From positions 682,001-746,000 of the forward strand of contig JAALGY010000030.1 in NCBI GenBank assembly GCA_032358165.1: DNA of 64,000 nucleotides, given 5' to 3'. Position numbers and translations under genes: made by a program. The notes under the pieces were generated by a model that made no database searches, was not told the origin of the DNA, and was given only the letters and a program-made list of their open reading frames with translations. Shown piece by piece: positions 11,600 through 21,341 of this stretch; the stretch's first letter is position 1, and the number at the start of each line of letters is the position of its first letter. This DNA is from Diplosphaera chodatii. Lineage: Eukaryota > Chlorophyta > Trebouxiophyceae > Prasiolales > Stichococcaceae.

Positions 11600-12553
11600 T
11601 TAGTCTTTGCAAATGACCCGTCTAGGGCTGCGGAAGAGGTGCAGCTCGCAGTGGCGGGTGTGCCGAGGGGCCACCCTGTAGCGCCGCCCTGAGCCTGACC
11701 CAGCAGGCACACTGCCGGCTTGTGCATGCGCCCACACCATGGAGTTCATGTACATGTGCTGCGCGGCCCCCGGCACCGTCGGCTGACTGCGCAGCTGCCG
11801 CACTTTCATGTCCTGCAGCCGCTGGAAGATCGCCGGCCGGATGGTGCCCTGGGTGTAGTGCCGGCCAGTGCGGTCATGGAGGCCAGAGCGGTACCACTTG
11901 ACGATGTCAAAGGGCTCCACCAGCTCCCGGAAGTTGTTGGCGCGCTCGAACCAGCGCTCTCCGTCGTCAGTGGCGGCAAAGTGGACGGCGCCGTAGTCAC
12001 CGGGCTCTGCAGTGCCAAAGCTGGGCGGCACCGCATTGTCTGCCATGGCGCTGATCAGGTCCTCCCAGAAGCCCTTGGCCAGGTTGCGGGCTTTGTGCTC
12101 CTCTGCAGCTACCCCATGTGGCAGAACCAGCTGTGGGGCAGGACCCGCTGCTGCCGCTGCTGCTGCTGCCGCTGCCGGCGGCTGCTGCCCAATAGCCATG
12201 AGTGCCGTCCACAGCGCTCCGTCGTTGGCCTGCTGCTTCAGTGCCAGAAGCAACGCGACTGCCGGCTGCACGGCAGACTGGTAGTGGCTGTTCAGGGCAG
12301 CAATCCTATCGCGCTGGCGATCCTCAATAGCGGCTTGTCTGTCCCCCTGGCGCTGCTGCTGCGCCGCCTGCTGATCGGCTTTTCGATCCTGGATGGCTGC
12401 ATCCCGATCCTTCTGGCGGTCTGATAGTGCATGCTCTCGGTCTTGCTGCCGCCACCGCCATGTTAGCAGGATCTGCACGAGGGACACCAGCCATGCGGCA
12501 ACCGCCACCGCAGCCGCCGCGATGGCTGCCTGAGCTGAGGCGTCCAGCCCCAT
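11600..12553 (-). CDS. Membrane-anchored charged-helix protein of unknown function, 317 aa
   Basis: A single uninterrupted exon, unlike every neighbour. Residues about 8-31 are hydrophobic (AAIAAAAVAVAAWLVSLVQI) and form one membrane segment or signal anchor. It is followed by a positively charged WRWRQQDR and a strongly charged Gln/Asp/Arg helix of about 50 residues built on imperfect DRQ/DRK units, probably a coiled coil. A Ala/Pro-rich linker follows, then a C-terminal region of normal composition with EPFDIVKWYRSGLHDR that looks folded. I recognise no family. The predicted topology is a short N-terminal anchor with the rest on one side of the membrane. The gene sits between U-box B and the TNL and is divergent from the TNL across about 1 kb, so a link to that locus is possible but unproven. 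It could be a retrocopy or a recent acquisition because it lacks introns. Confidence 0.65.
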   Translation of the reverse strand: MGLDASAQAAIAAAAVAVAAWLVSLVQILLTWRWRQQDREHALSDRQKDRDAAIQDRKADQQAAQQQRQGDRQAAIEDRQRDRIAALNSHYQSAVQPAVALLLALKQQANDGALWTALMAIGQQPPAAAAAAAAAAGPAPQLVLPHGVAAEEHKARNLAKGFWEDLISAMADNAVPPSFGTAEPGDYGAVHFAATDDGERWFERANNFRELVEPFDIVKWYRSGLHDRTGRHYTQGTIRPAIFQRLQDMKVRQLRSQPTVPGAAQHMYMNSMVWAHAQAGSVPAGSGSGRRYRVAPRHTRHCELHLFRSPRRVICKD

Positions 12554-13569
12554 GGTTGGTCAGCAGGACCTGCAGTGATGCCAGCATGTCATGCGAAGCC
12601 GGACAAAGCTGACTCGTCGATGCGATCAGCGTGTTACCAGTCATGCGTGAGAGCGACTGGTGCAAACCTTATAGCTTCGATCTTGCTCGCCGGCAGTCTT
12701 TCTGCAGCGTCATAAAGGCCGCTGGTCTGCAGAGGGGTATAAACACCAAATGAGGCACAGAGGCAGAGATCAGGAGATCACGGAGCCATGCCTTACACAC
12801 CCTATCTAGACCTGATACAGCTGCTGCGCTTGCCTCACACAATCTCGCAGCGAGCTCTCACAAGCACACCTCACTACGTGCTGATGCTGCAGCCACGGTC
12901 CAACACCACTGCAGCTCGTTGAGTTGGGCACAGGTGGTGCGCTGTGGCGAGTGGGGTGGATCGTATTGCGACCATCAGGCATGCACGCAAAAGCGGTCCG
13001 ACAACGTGCCTCGTGTGATTTAAGATGCCGCTGGCAACCAACCGGCACAGTGGCAGGACTGCAAACGCAAGCCTGACGCCCTGCACTCCTGCAGGTACGA
13101 CCTCGATCTCGGTCCATCACGTGATGGGCTGTGAGCACGCCGGAGCAAACACTGCGCTGTCGGCGTCATTTTGTGGCCGACGCTGATCGATCAGTGTGGT
13201 TGAGCTGCGGTAGCCATCAGACGCAAAAGGGAACGCTGAGCTGGTGCACTGGGCAGCAGCCTGCAGTGGGTGAGCATGCATGGCTGATTTTGCAAGTTCA
13301 GTCAGTTGCCAGGCCTGCCGAACGGGTACACGTCAGAACCAGCTGATCTGTCTTCCGCGTACATCGCTGAGGACTTTCGAGTGGGCCAGCTGCGACACTG
13401 CAAAGCGTCTTCCTGTGAAGGATGTCAAGTTCCGGCAGGTCTGTTGGTCCTCAACACAGCCTTTCACTGTCACTGGATGCGTTAACTGAACGTGTGACAA
13501 AGCTGTAGTCAGCTGTCAGTGATCAGCTGGGTTGGTCAGGAGTGGCACGCTGTTGGTGTCGTCGCACAG
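12554..13569. other. Divergent upstream region of the membrane protein and TNL genes; TNL first exon not located
   Basis: About 1 kb. The first recognisable TNL exon starts at 13570 and needs two more bases from an upstream exon to complete its first codon, so the true start codon of the TNL should lie somewhere here. I could not find an ATG followed by a donor of the right phase that I trust. No other gene is visible. Confidence 0.4.
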
Positions 13570-16500
13570 GTACCGCGAGGACGCCAGTGGCAAGAGCTAC
13601 GAGGTCTTCATCAGCCATGCGGGCGTGCAGAAGGCCAGCTTTGCGGTGTGGCTGCAGCGGGAGCTGGGGCGCCACGGCGTCAGCGCCTTCCTGGACGAGA
13701 CCAGCCTGCGGCTGGGTGACGCGGCTGACGCTGAGATGGAGGCGGCGCTGCGCAGCTGCAGCATCGTGGTGGTGGTGCTGACGCCCGACTTCCTGCGCAG
13801 CGCCTACTGCCTGGAGGAGCTGCACTGGGCGCTGCACCCTGCAGAGCCGCACCCGCCGCTGCTGCAGAGTTTTGTCCGGCCGGCCGACTCAGCAGCAGGC
13901 AGCGCACCCCAGCTGCAGACGGGTCATGTATCGGTGCAGCGCACCAGCGGCGCACCAACGCTGTTCCCGGTGTTCCTCCACACCAGCGACCTCGCGGCGC
14001 TGCAGGCGGACATGCGGCAGCAGGCTGATGAGGCTGGCAGGTGCTGTGCACCACCAGCAGAGCTGCAGCGGCTGCAACAAGCCAGCAGGGACCTTGCCGC
14101 GGTGTGCGGATTCACGGGCGACCGGCTGGACTCGCACGGCAAGTGAGTCGGACTGCACTTGCAGTATGACAGCCGCTCAGTGTTCTCATGACCGCCATGG
14201 CTGGGTGAGCCTGCAGGCACATGCCAGCGGCGCAAGACCGTGTCCTGCTGTGCTGCGACCTGCAGCGTTCAGCAGTAGCTCAGCTGCTGTCCGCAGGCTG
14301 GACGCCGAGCACGTCGATGCCATTGTTGCGGAGGTGCTGCGGCGCCTCGCTCGGCCCAGGTTCGAGGCGCCCAAGCACGCTGTGGACGTGAAGGCACGGG
14401 TGCAGGTGCAGCTGCGTGACATTCATGACCGATGGGTGTGCCAGCGATGCTGCTTTGGACGTTTTCTGCATGCCATGTGTCGTGAGTGAGACGCTCAGCG
14501 GTGTTTAAAGACAAGAGCAGCATGTGGATGCATGGCACAATGCATCACGGGCATGTACATGTTTGGCCGCAACTTCACGCCGCTCCTGGTTCCGTCCTCA
14601 GACTGCAGGAGCTGCTCCCGCTGCTGCAGCCCGACCAGCCCGGCGGCGTGCGCGTGCTCAGCCTGCACGGCATGGGCGGCATCGGGAAGACGACACTGGC
14701 CAGGCAGCTGTACGGCCGCCTCAGCAGCGGCAGCCTGCTGTTCAGACGCTCCGTCTTTCTCGAGGTCGGGCAGGACACGCTCCTGTTGGAAAAGCAGCGC
14801 CAGCTGATTGAGGCGCTGGCGAGCTGCTCAATGCCAAAAGCCAGCAGCGCGGCCCAGCAGCAGCAACAGCTCAACGACTGCATGGAGCAAGGTGGTTCGC
14901 TGCTGCTGGTGCTGGACGACATCTGGAACAAGGGGCAGCGAGACGGGCTGCTGTGCCCAGATGCCCTGCCGGACGGCAGCCGCGTCATCCTCACGGGGCG
15001 TAACAGCAGCAACCTGCACCCCGACAACCCCGCTCTCGGCTGGGCAGCGCGCCCAGTCGAGGCCCTGGCGCGAGACCAGGCAGAGCAGCTTCTGTGTCAG
15101 CATGTTTTTGCAGCAGACTTTGCGCCCGCACACTATGCCACAGCAGTGGAGCACGCACTAGAAGCGTGCGGCGGCCTGCCGCTTGCGCTGCAGGTCGTGG
15201 GTGCTGGCATGCGTAGCCAGTCGCCTGCTGAAGCTGAGGTGGGCTCCTGAGGGCCTTCCTGCGGCATGTGCGCGTGCTAAAAGACTCGGCTGTTCGATGT
15301 GATGAAACACATGCCTGATCGTGAAAGGACGATCACATGCAGGCTGGTGTCCGACGCCTGCTGGCGCAGCCCACCATCAACAGCGGGCGAAGGGATGCTA
15401 CTGGGCAGGAGTTGGCTGTCCTAACGCTGCTGCAGTGGAGCTTCGACCGACTGCCGTCAGATCATCACAGGTGAGCTGGTCACCAGAATATCTGACCAGA
15501 TGCGTGCCCACACTGCTGCCCGCACTGCTCCGGCTGCAACCATGCATCATGTGCGTAGCTGGTAGGATGCCGGCCAGAACGACAGTAGAGCATTCAAAAT
15601 GCTGCCGACTGCCTGCAGGCACTTCTTCCTGGATGCAGCGCTGCTCATGCGCGGCCACCCCCGGGCGCACCTGCTGCAAGCCTGGGCGGGCATCCTGCAG
15701 CAGGAGGAGGAGGAGGAGGGCGAGCAGCACCCCTCCACGCCGGCACACCTGCGCCACAGGGCGGAGGCGCTGTGGTCCGCCTGTGAAGGCGCCACGCTCC
15801 TCAGCTGTGGCTCGGTCGAGTACGATCTCCACAGCAGGTGAGAGCTTGCCTCTGGTATCCTGCCACCAGCTGCCGCAGCAGTTCAGGCTCACAGCAGGGT
15901 GGACTTTGCACTCAATGTCGAGGTGCCAATGGTCATGTGGTGCAGGATTCGGGCTCATGACTGCATCGTCGAGATGGCCGAGGCAGTGCGCAAACAATCA
16001 AAGCACCCTACAAGATGGTCACTGGGCAGCCTTTCTTCCACAAGCCGACTACCAGAGGTGCCAAGTTGGATCGGTGGTGCCAGGTCCACCACCAGGGCCA
16101 CATGAAGATGGGCGTGTAGCAAGTGAAATCAGCGGATTTCAGCGTGTGCATGTTGCATGTTGGCAGGCTGACACTTCAGAAGCTCGGGCATCAAGGTTGC
16201 GATGCGGGCCGCCGGGTGCCACAGGCGTGCCAACCTGGACCCTGAGCCAGCTGCTGAGCCGGCACTGGCAGTGCCGGCTGGTGGCTGTGGACCTGCAGCC
16301 TGCGTCAGAGGGAAGTGCTGCAAGTGGCACTGCCACCAGCTGTGGACACAGTCGCATGCCATTACAGCTGTTGTACCTGCGGCTTGCGGCTGTGCCACAA
16401 CAGTGGGCATTTGGCGAACAGCTGCGTGTGCTAGTCATCCGCGGGTGCAAGGCGCTGCAGCAGCTGCCAGACAGCATCGGCAATCTTTCAAGCTTGGCGG

Positions 16501-17189
16501 CGCTGGACGTCAGCAGGTCCACAGCCCCGCAATGGCTGCCGGACAACATCGGCCGCCCGCAACGGCTGCCGGACAACATCGGCCGCCTTGCCAGCCTGGT
16601 GACGCTGGACCTCAGCTGGTGCAGCGCGCTGCAGCAGCTGCCAGACAGCATTGGCAGCCTTACCAGCTTGGTGACGCTGGACCTCAGCAGTTGCTTCGCG
16701 CTGCAGCAGCTGCCAGACAGCATCGGCAGCCTTGCCAGCCTGGTGACATTCAACGTCAGAGATTGCTGGGGGCTGCAGCAACTGCCATACAGCATCGGCC
16801 GCCTTGCCAGCCTGGTGACGCTGGACCTCGGCGGGTGCATGCATCTGCAGCAGCTGCCAGACAGCATGAGCAGCCTTGCCAGCCTGGTGACACTGAATGT
16901 TAGCGGGTGCAGTGCGCTCTGGCAGCTGCCAGACTCCATTAGCAGCCTTGCCAGCCTGGTGACGCTGGACGCCAGCGGGTGCTGGGAGCTGCGGCGGCTG
17001 CCAGACAGCATCGGCAGCCTTGCCAGCCTGGTGACGCTGAACGTCTGCTGGTGCTGTAAGCTGCGGCGGCTGCCAGACAGCATCGGCAGCCTTGCCAGCT
17101 TGAAGAAGCTGGATGCCCGCGGGTGCAATAAGCTGCAGCGCCTGCGAGACAGCATCAGCCGCATGTACAACTTGGTCGTGTGGCAGTAA
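13570..17189 (+). CDS. TIR-NB-ARC-LRR (TNL) immune-receptor-type protein, 5' exon missing
   Basis: Exons 13570-14142, 14297-14405, 14609-15238, 15343-15470, 15619-15837, 15946-16057 and 16167-17189 join in phase to about 930 residues. TIR: YEVFISHAG, then DETSLRLGD, then SAYCLEEL, whose second Glu matches the catalytic Glu of plant TIR NADases. NB-ARC: P-loop GMGGIGKTT, kinase-2 LLLVLDDIW, RNBS-B GSRVILTGR, GLPL as CGGLPLALQVVG, an ARC helix with LPSDHHRHFFLDAALL, and an MHD-type motif reading AHD in IRAHDCIVEMAEAV. LRR: about ten 24-residue units of the LPDSIGSLASLVTLDLS type, as in plant TNLs, then the stop. In land plants such proteins sense pathogen effectors and trigger defence through TIR NADase products. 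Here the role is inferred from architecture. Every nucleotide-binding motif is preserved, so the gene looks functional. Confidence 0.88.
16453..17165 (+). repeat. Tandem 72-bp repeats encoding the LRR array
   Basis: About nine or ten copies of a 72-base unit, each encoding one 24-residue leucine-rich repeat (consensus LPDSIGSLASLVTLDLSGC plus five variable residues). Adjacent units share long near-identical stretches such as the codons for SLASLVTL, so the array has grown or been homogenised recently. Near 16537-16566 one unit is cut to about ten codons (LPDNIGRPQR), a visible unequal-exchange scar. Repeat number is likely to vary between strains and to be collapsed by short-read assembly. 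Confidence 0.9.
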
Positions 17190-18503
17190 AAGCAGCCACC
17201 CAGCAGAGCAATGGCCGCGAGCCAAGGCAGCCAACACGAGACTGCGTCAAGTTGAATGGTGAATCCAGCCGCAACAGTTGCAATCAGCAACAGCTGAGGC
17301 GCTAATGCAGCTGGGTGTGTTGCATGATCATGGGGCTGCATACCTATGGGACTGTGTTATTCTCATCCAGCCAATGCATACAGTGGGTGCCGAGGGGGCC
17401 ATCCACCTGCGCAGGGCGCAACAACAGCAACAAGTTGGGTCCTAGCTGTGATGCAACGGGCTGTTCGTGAAATCCTTTTGCACTGGTCTGCCCCTCATAA
17501 CAAGCCCTGCTGGCCGGCTGCACAGGCCGCGGCGTCTGCATTGAGGGACGACGCAAGTCCCCGGGCTGCACTGACGCTGACCGCAGCGCACTGCCAGCAG
17601 GTGCCAGCGGCAAGGTGCTTGACCCTGCACAGCCTGCAGTTTGGTTTGTGTGTTTCCGCTGCATGGGACTCTGCGTGTGAATTAGATACACGCATCCTGC
17701 ATGTGGTGCAGTGTGCAGCGCCACGCCCATGATCTTCCAGGCCTACTTCCTTATCGATTCACAGGATCTGCCCAACCAGGTTGGGGCGGCGCTGACTGCG
17801 GCAGTGCAGCATGACTGGCATCGGCACCCTGCTGGCGCTTGTTGGCAGGTTGCTGCGCCGCTGGGCATCCTGGCCAAGACTGGTGCGGCGTCTCCTCCTG
17901 TGCTCACTTCGCCCGACCCACTACACTGGACTGTGCGACTTGCCTCACAGTGTCCAGGCAGTGCGCCATCTGCTTGTGGTGGCAGGACAAACTTGATACA
18001 ACCCAACCACACAGCTCATCAATCCTGAGCTGGGCTGCAGACGGGGGCATCGCGGGCGGGGCAGAGGCGCACACGCTGCCGGCGGGGCCGGACGGCGGGG
18101 TGAGCAGCGTCAGCAGCCAGGTCAGCGGGGATGCTAGCTGCGTGCGATTAGATGCAGCCATTGTAGGCGTATCCTCAGCATGCGGTCCTGGTCGTGCCTT
18201 CATGCTGGTCATGCAGAACCCACTTCTATGGGTTCAAAGGCGCCACACGCCATGCTGGAACACGTGGGCACATCACTGCAAATTGCAAGACTCAAATCCG
18301 ATGTGCACCTAGATGTTGCGGCTGACCTGAACAGCGTGTGGCCAATTCCTGACAGCATTCCTCTGCAGGCCGCGCCATCCTGCCAACAGCATAGGGGCCG
18401 GCTGCCACACGTGGCGCAAGTCTGGCCTGATGAGCAGGCTGCAAAGACCGCGGCTGCCATGAGCCGCCCATGGGCAGGGAAGACCCACGTGCCTCTCCTG
18501 CAG
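17190..18503. other. Intergenic region between the TNL and U-box remnant C
   Basis: About 1.3 kb after the TNL stop. Some phrases around 17500-18150 (Ala-rich helix-like frames next to TGCAG acceptors) could be decayed upstream exons of U-box copy C, but none aligns with copies A or B over more than a few residues, so I do not call them. Confidence 0.35.
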
Positions 18504-19249
18504 GCACCCTGGCGGCTGCCAGCTTCGGCGGAGGGTGCGGGCAAGCGGGGTTTTGGCTGGCCACTGTCATGGGCTTCTTCGTCACCTGCCAGCTCCTGGC
18601 AGCAGTGCTGGCTGCCACACACAGGCGTGCAAAAGTTTACTGCGGGATGGCAGCTGGGATGCGGCAATGCAGCATGCCAGGGTGACGGCTGCAGGCAGCC
18701 GTGGAGGCAGGCGCATCAGGACAGGCAGCGGCTCAGCAGCCGCAGGTGCTGACGCCACCGCCGCAGCAGACCGTGCTACACAGGAGCTGCTGGCCGAGGA
18801 GCAGCATTACGAAGCCCCGGGTCAGTGCAGCAGGGCAGCTTGAAAGCGGCAAAGTAGTGGGCAGCTGGTGTAGTTCCACACAGCCAGGGCACCGATAGGA
18901 TCGCCTTGCCTGCTGCAGATGGCTGCTGCCCGGGTCAGACTGCGCTCAGCAGCCCGAGCAGCCCACCAGCGGAAGGCCGCCGGCAGCCAGCTGAATAAAT
19001 GATGCCGCAGCTGTTGTGGATTTGCCGCCGCAGGAGCCAGCAACATCCGATCGTCACGCATTCGCAGCAGCGGACTGGCGGCGCTGCCCGCTGAGCGGCA
19101 CGGTCATGCGGGACCCGGTGCTGTTCGGCGGCAGCGGCCACAGCTCTAAGCAGAGGGCCCTGCAGGAGCTGGCGGCCAACCCTGGGGTGGATCCGATTAG
19201 CAGGGAGCTGATGGGAGTAGGCACTGTGCTGTCCAATCATGCCCGCTAA
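18504..19249 (+). pseudogene. U-box family copy C, 5'-decayed pseudogene
   Basis: Equivalents of exons 11, 12 and 13 of copies A and B survive. The exon 11 equivalent (18504 to about 18681) keeps the family pattern only if three frames are used in turn: APWRLPASAEG, then CQLLAAVLAATH, then SLLRDGSWDAAMQHAR. It therefore carries at least two frameshifts. The exon 12 equivalent ends in ADATAAADRATQELLA, matching the family's AAAERAMQELL. The U-box exon keeps WRRCPLSGTVMRDPVL but has lost the Trp of the EEWL helix and stops early at SNHAR, removing the last helix. No upstream exons are recognisable. A working E3 domain is unlikely. The copy faces copy D, with the two U-box ends about 320 bases apart. 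Confidence 0.75.
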
Positions 19250-19790
19250 ACATGAGCTGCGCTTGGGCTGTTTCCGACACACACTGAGGATTTCTCGTGG
19301 CGGAAGGCAATGCGTGCGCAGATACAGGCGTGTGCAAGATTGGGAAATTCTATTATTGCATGTAGTCCAACCTGTGTGGTCATGCAACATGACTTGTTCA
19401 AGTCAACAGTCCAACAGCACGAATTGCACACCTCGTGACCACCAACTGTCAGCCCAACTCGCACATCAGAATCATCCCCGCAAACATGCAATGCAACCTG
19501 GCAGCAGACTGTGACCCGCTGCACTGCTCATCATGCATCGTGAGTGCTGGGGTTGCACTCATGTCCAGCATTCAGCCAATCTGCAGCTGCTGGATCATGT
19601 TGCGCAGGGCATGGTTGGGCAGCATGATGGTGTGGTCCGCCGGCAGCGGCTCCCTGCTGAGCGGGTGCACCCCAGGGTGGGCAGCCAGCCACTGCTCCAG
19701 GGCCCCCCGCTCGAAGCTGTGCCCCTCGGCGCCGCACAGCACCGGGTCCCGCATGACTCCGCCGCTCAGCGGGCAGCGCCACCAGTCTGA
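19023..19790. repeat. Inverted repeat formed by the U-box exons of copies C and D
   Basis: The U-box exon of copy C (about 19023-19252, plus strand) and that of copy D (about 19572-19790, minus strand) are homologous and point at each other across a spacer of about 320 bases. Shared phrases include the codons for CPLSG, VMRDPVL and HPGV/NPGV-type segments. A transcript across both would fold into an imperfect hairpin whose arms also match the U-box exons of A and B. Confidence 0.7.
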
Positions 19791-21341
19791 CTGTGCTGCA
19801 GGGTGGTTCTATGGCAGTCTGTGCAGGCTGCTGCAGCGGTCGGCCTGCAGCTGCTGAGGTGTCCTGCACGCTGCGTGCTGCGGCTTGGAGTCCTGGAACC
19901 GTGTCAGGATTCTGTGGAGCTCCTGGCGGTGGTGTTCTGCTGCTTCTGGTGGGTGCAACTTGGTCGGGGGGTGCTCCATTGTCCGCAAGCTGTGCCCTGG
20001 GATCGACGCTGACCGGCTGCTGCTTGGCCGCCTGTTTTCGGGCACGCTTGGTGGCAGCCCTGCTGCGCTGGCTCGAGGCTTCTGCAGGCTGCGCTTCTGC
20101 CTGTGCACGTTACTGAACACGTAATTGATCGGCAAACCGCACGTCTGTTGGTGTGATGCCTCCAGACACTTGCTTGGCTTGGTCGTTGCAGTCGTCTGAT
20201 GTCCAGATGTTTCATTCAGACGCATCGCTTCACATCACATGCATGCTGTAAAGCTGTTTCAACAATTTCGGGATATGAAACCGTGCTTCCAGGCCTCCGT
20301 CTCAACGCAACAGAAGTGTGCGAGGAGTCTCAGCAAAGCGTACCAGCAGCTCCCGCATGGCGCGCTCTGCTGCAGCGGCTGCGCCGGCGTCAGCAGCCGC
20401 TGCGCCGCCAGGGGTCTTGGGGCAGCGGCGACGGCCCAGGGCAGGATGGCGACACCCCACCACAGCGGCCACCTGCTGCAGGACCGCCTCCCGCTCTTCG
20501 GTCCACTCCGCCGCCAGGCCCGCTGGCGGCCGCAGGCCCCTGCACCAATGAACATGGACCTGGCTTGTCCAGTCACCTGCACCAGAGAGCGTCGTGAAAA
20601 CCGTGCACGCAGACTTCAGGGTGCGCATTGTGCGGTGCGGGAGTCGGGTGCTGTGCTGGATCCCACCGGACTCGCTGCACCGCTTCGTCCCACTTCCCTC
20701 GCGCAGCACCAGCGCGCGTGCCCATGCGTCATCAGCTGCAAGTACCGCCGCCAGGACCTCCACGACGGCCCTGACACCGGACGCGGTGACTGGCCAGGAG
20801 GCGGGGTTGGCCGCTTCTGATGGGGTCGCCTGGAACGGCAGCGCCTGCACTGAACAGAAACCGTACCCGTGACACATGATTCCAATGCTGATATGTTGTG
20901 ACAGGTTGTTGTTCTACTGCTGCCACCAGCATATGCAACATGCCTTTCTTACACGCAGCAGGTGGCATCCTCATGCAAAGCAGCAGTTGCTCCGTGTGAA
21001 CCGACAGCAGCATCCACACGCAGCAGCTGCCAGTGCCGGCTCAGAAATGCTACATAAGCCTTGCAGCTGCAGGCACAGCACAGCAGCTCACATTGGCAGG
21101 GGGCGGCCCCCACCTGCAGCAGGGGCCCCACCAGGCCTCGATTTGCCAGTGCGCGGGACACCGGCAGCGTCAGGGCCCCAGTGACGCCTGCCACAATGCT
21201 GGCTGCCTGGCACCGCAGGTCGTGCGGCTTGCCTGCGTCTAGCTGTGTGCCGCCAGGCTGCGCAGAGGGCAGTGCTGCCTGCTGCGCTGCTGCCTCTGCA
21301 TGTGCGAGCCGGGGGGCGCCCAGGCCGCCGCGAGCAAGCGC
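19572..21341 (-). pseudogene. U-box family copy D, 5'-truncated and frameshifted
   Basis: Minus-strand equivalents of exons 10-13 of copies A and B: about 21341-21114 (starts mid-exon at ALARGGLG), 20844-20667, 20539-20344 (same length, 196 bases, as in copy B) and 20100-19572. Exons 1-9 are absent and the AP-4 epsilon gene begins immediately beyond. Exon 11 is one base short relative to copy B (178 against 179): the family motif REGxWDEAVQRVR is recovered only by shifting frame. A second shift lies just before the U-box, where the upstream frame runs into the wrong frame about 19780 while the U-box (SDWWRCPLSG, then MRDPVLCGAEGHSFE) is open only from a TAG upstream. The U-box itself is well kept through NHALRNMIQQ. 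With two frameshifts and no 5' half, I call it a pseudogene. Confidence 0.8.

Noticed and set aside
16453..17165. CRISPR-like repeat array
   Set aside because: The units are contiguous without spacers, keep a reading frame and encode leucine-rich repeats, and the DNA is nuclear eukaryotic.
16139..17341. 400-codon open frame on the minus strand across the TNL LRR array
   Set aside because: It is the antisense shadow of the 72-base LRR repeats: periodic, Arg/Ser/Leu-rich and made of the same repeat unit. It has no family similarity.
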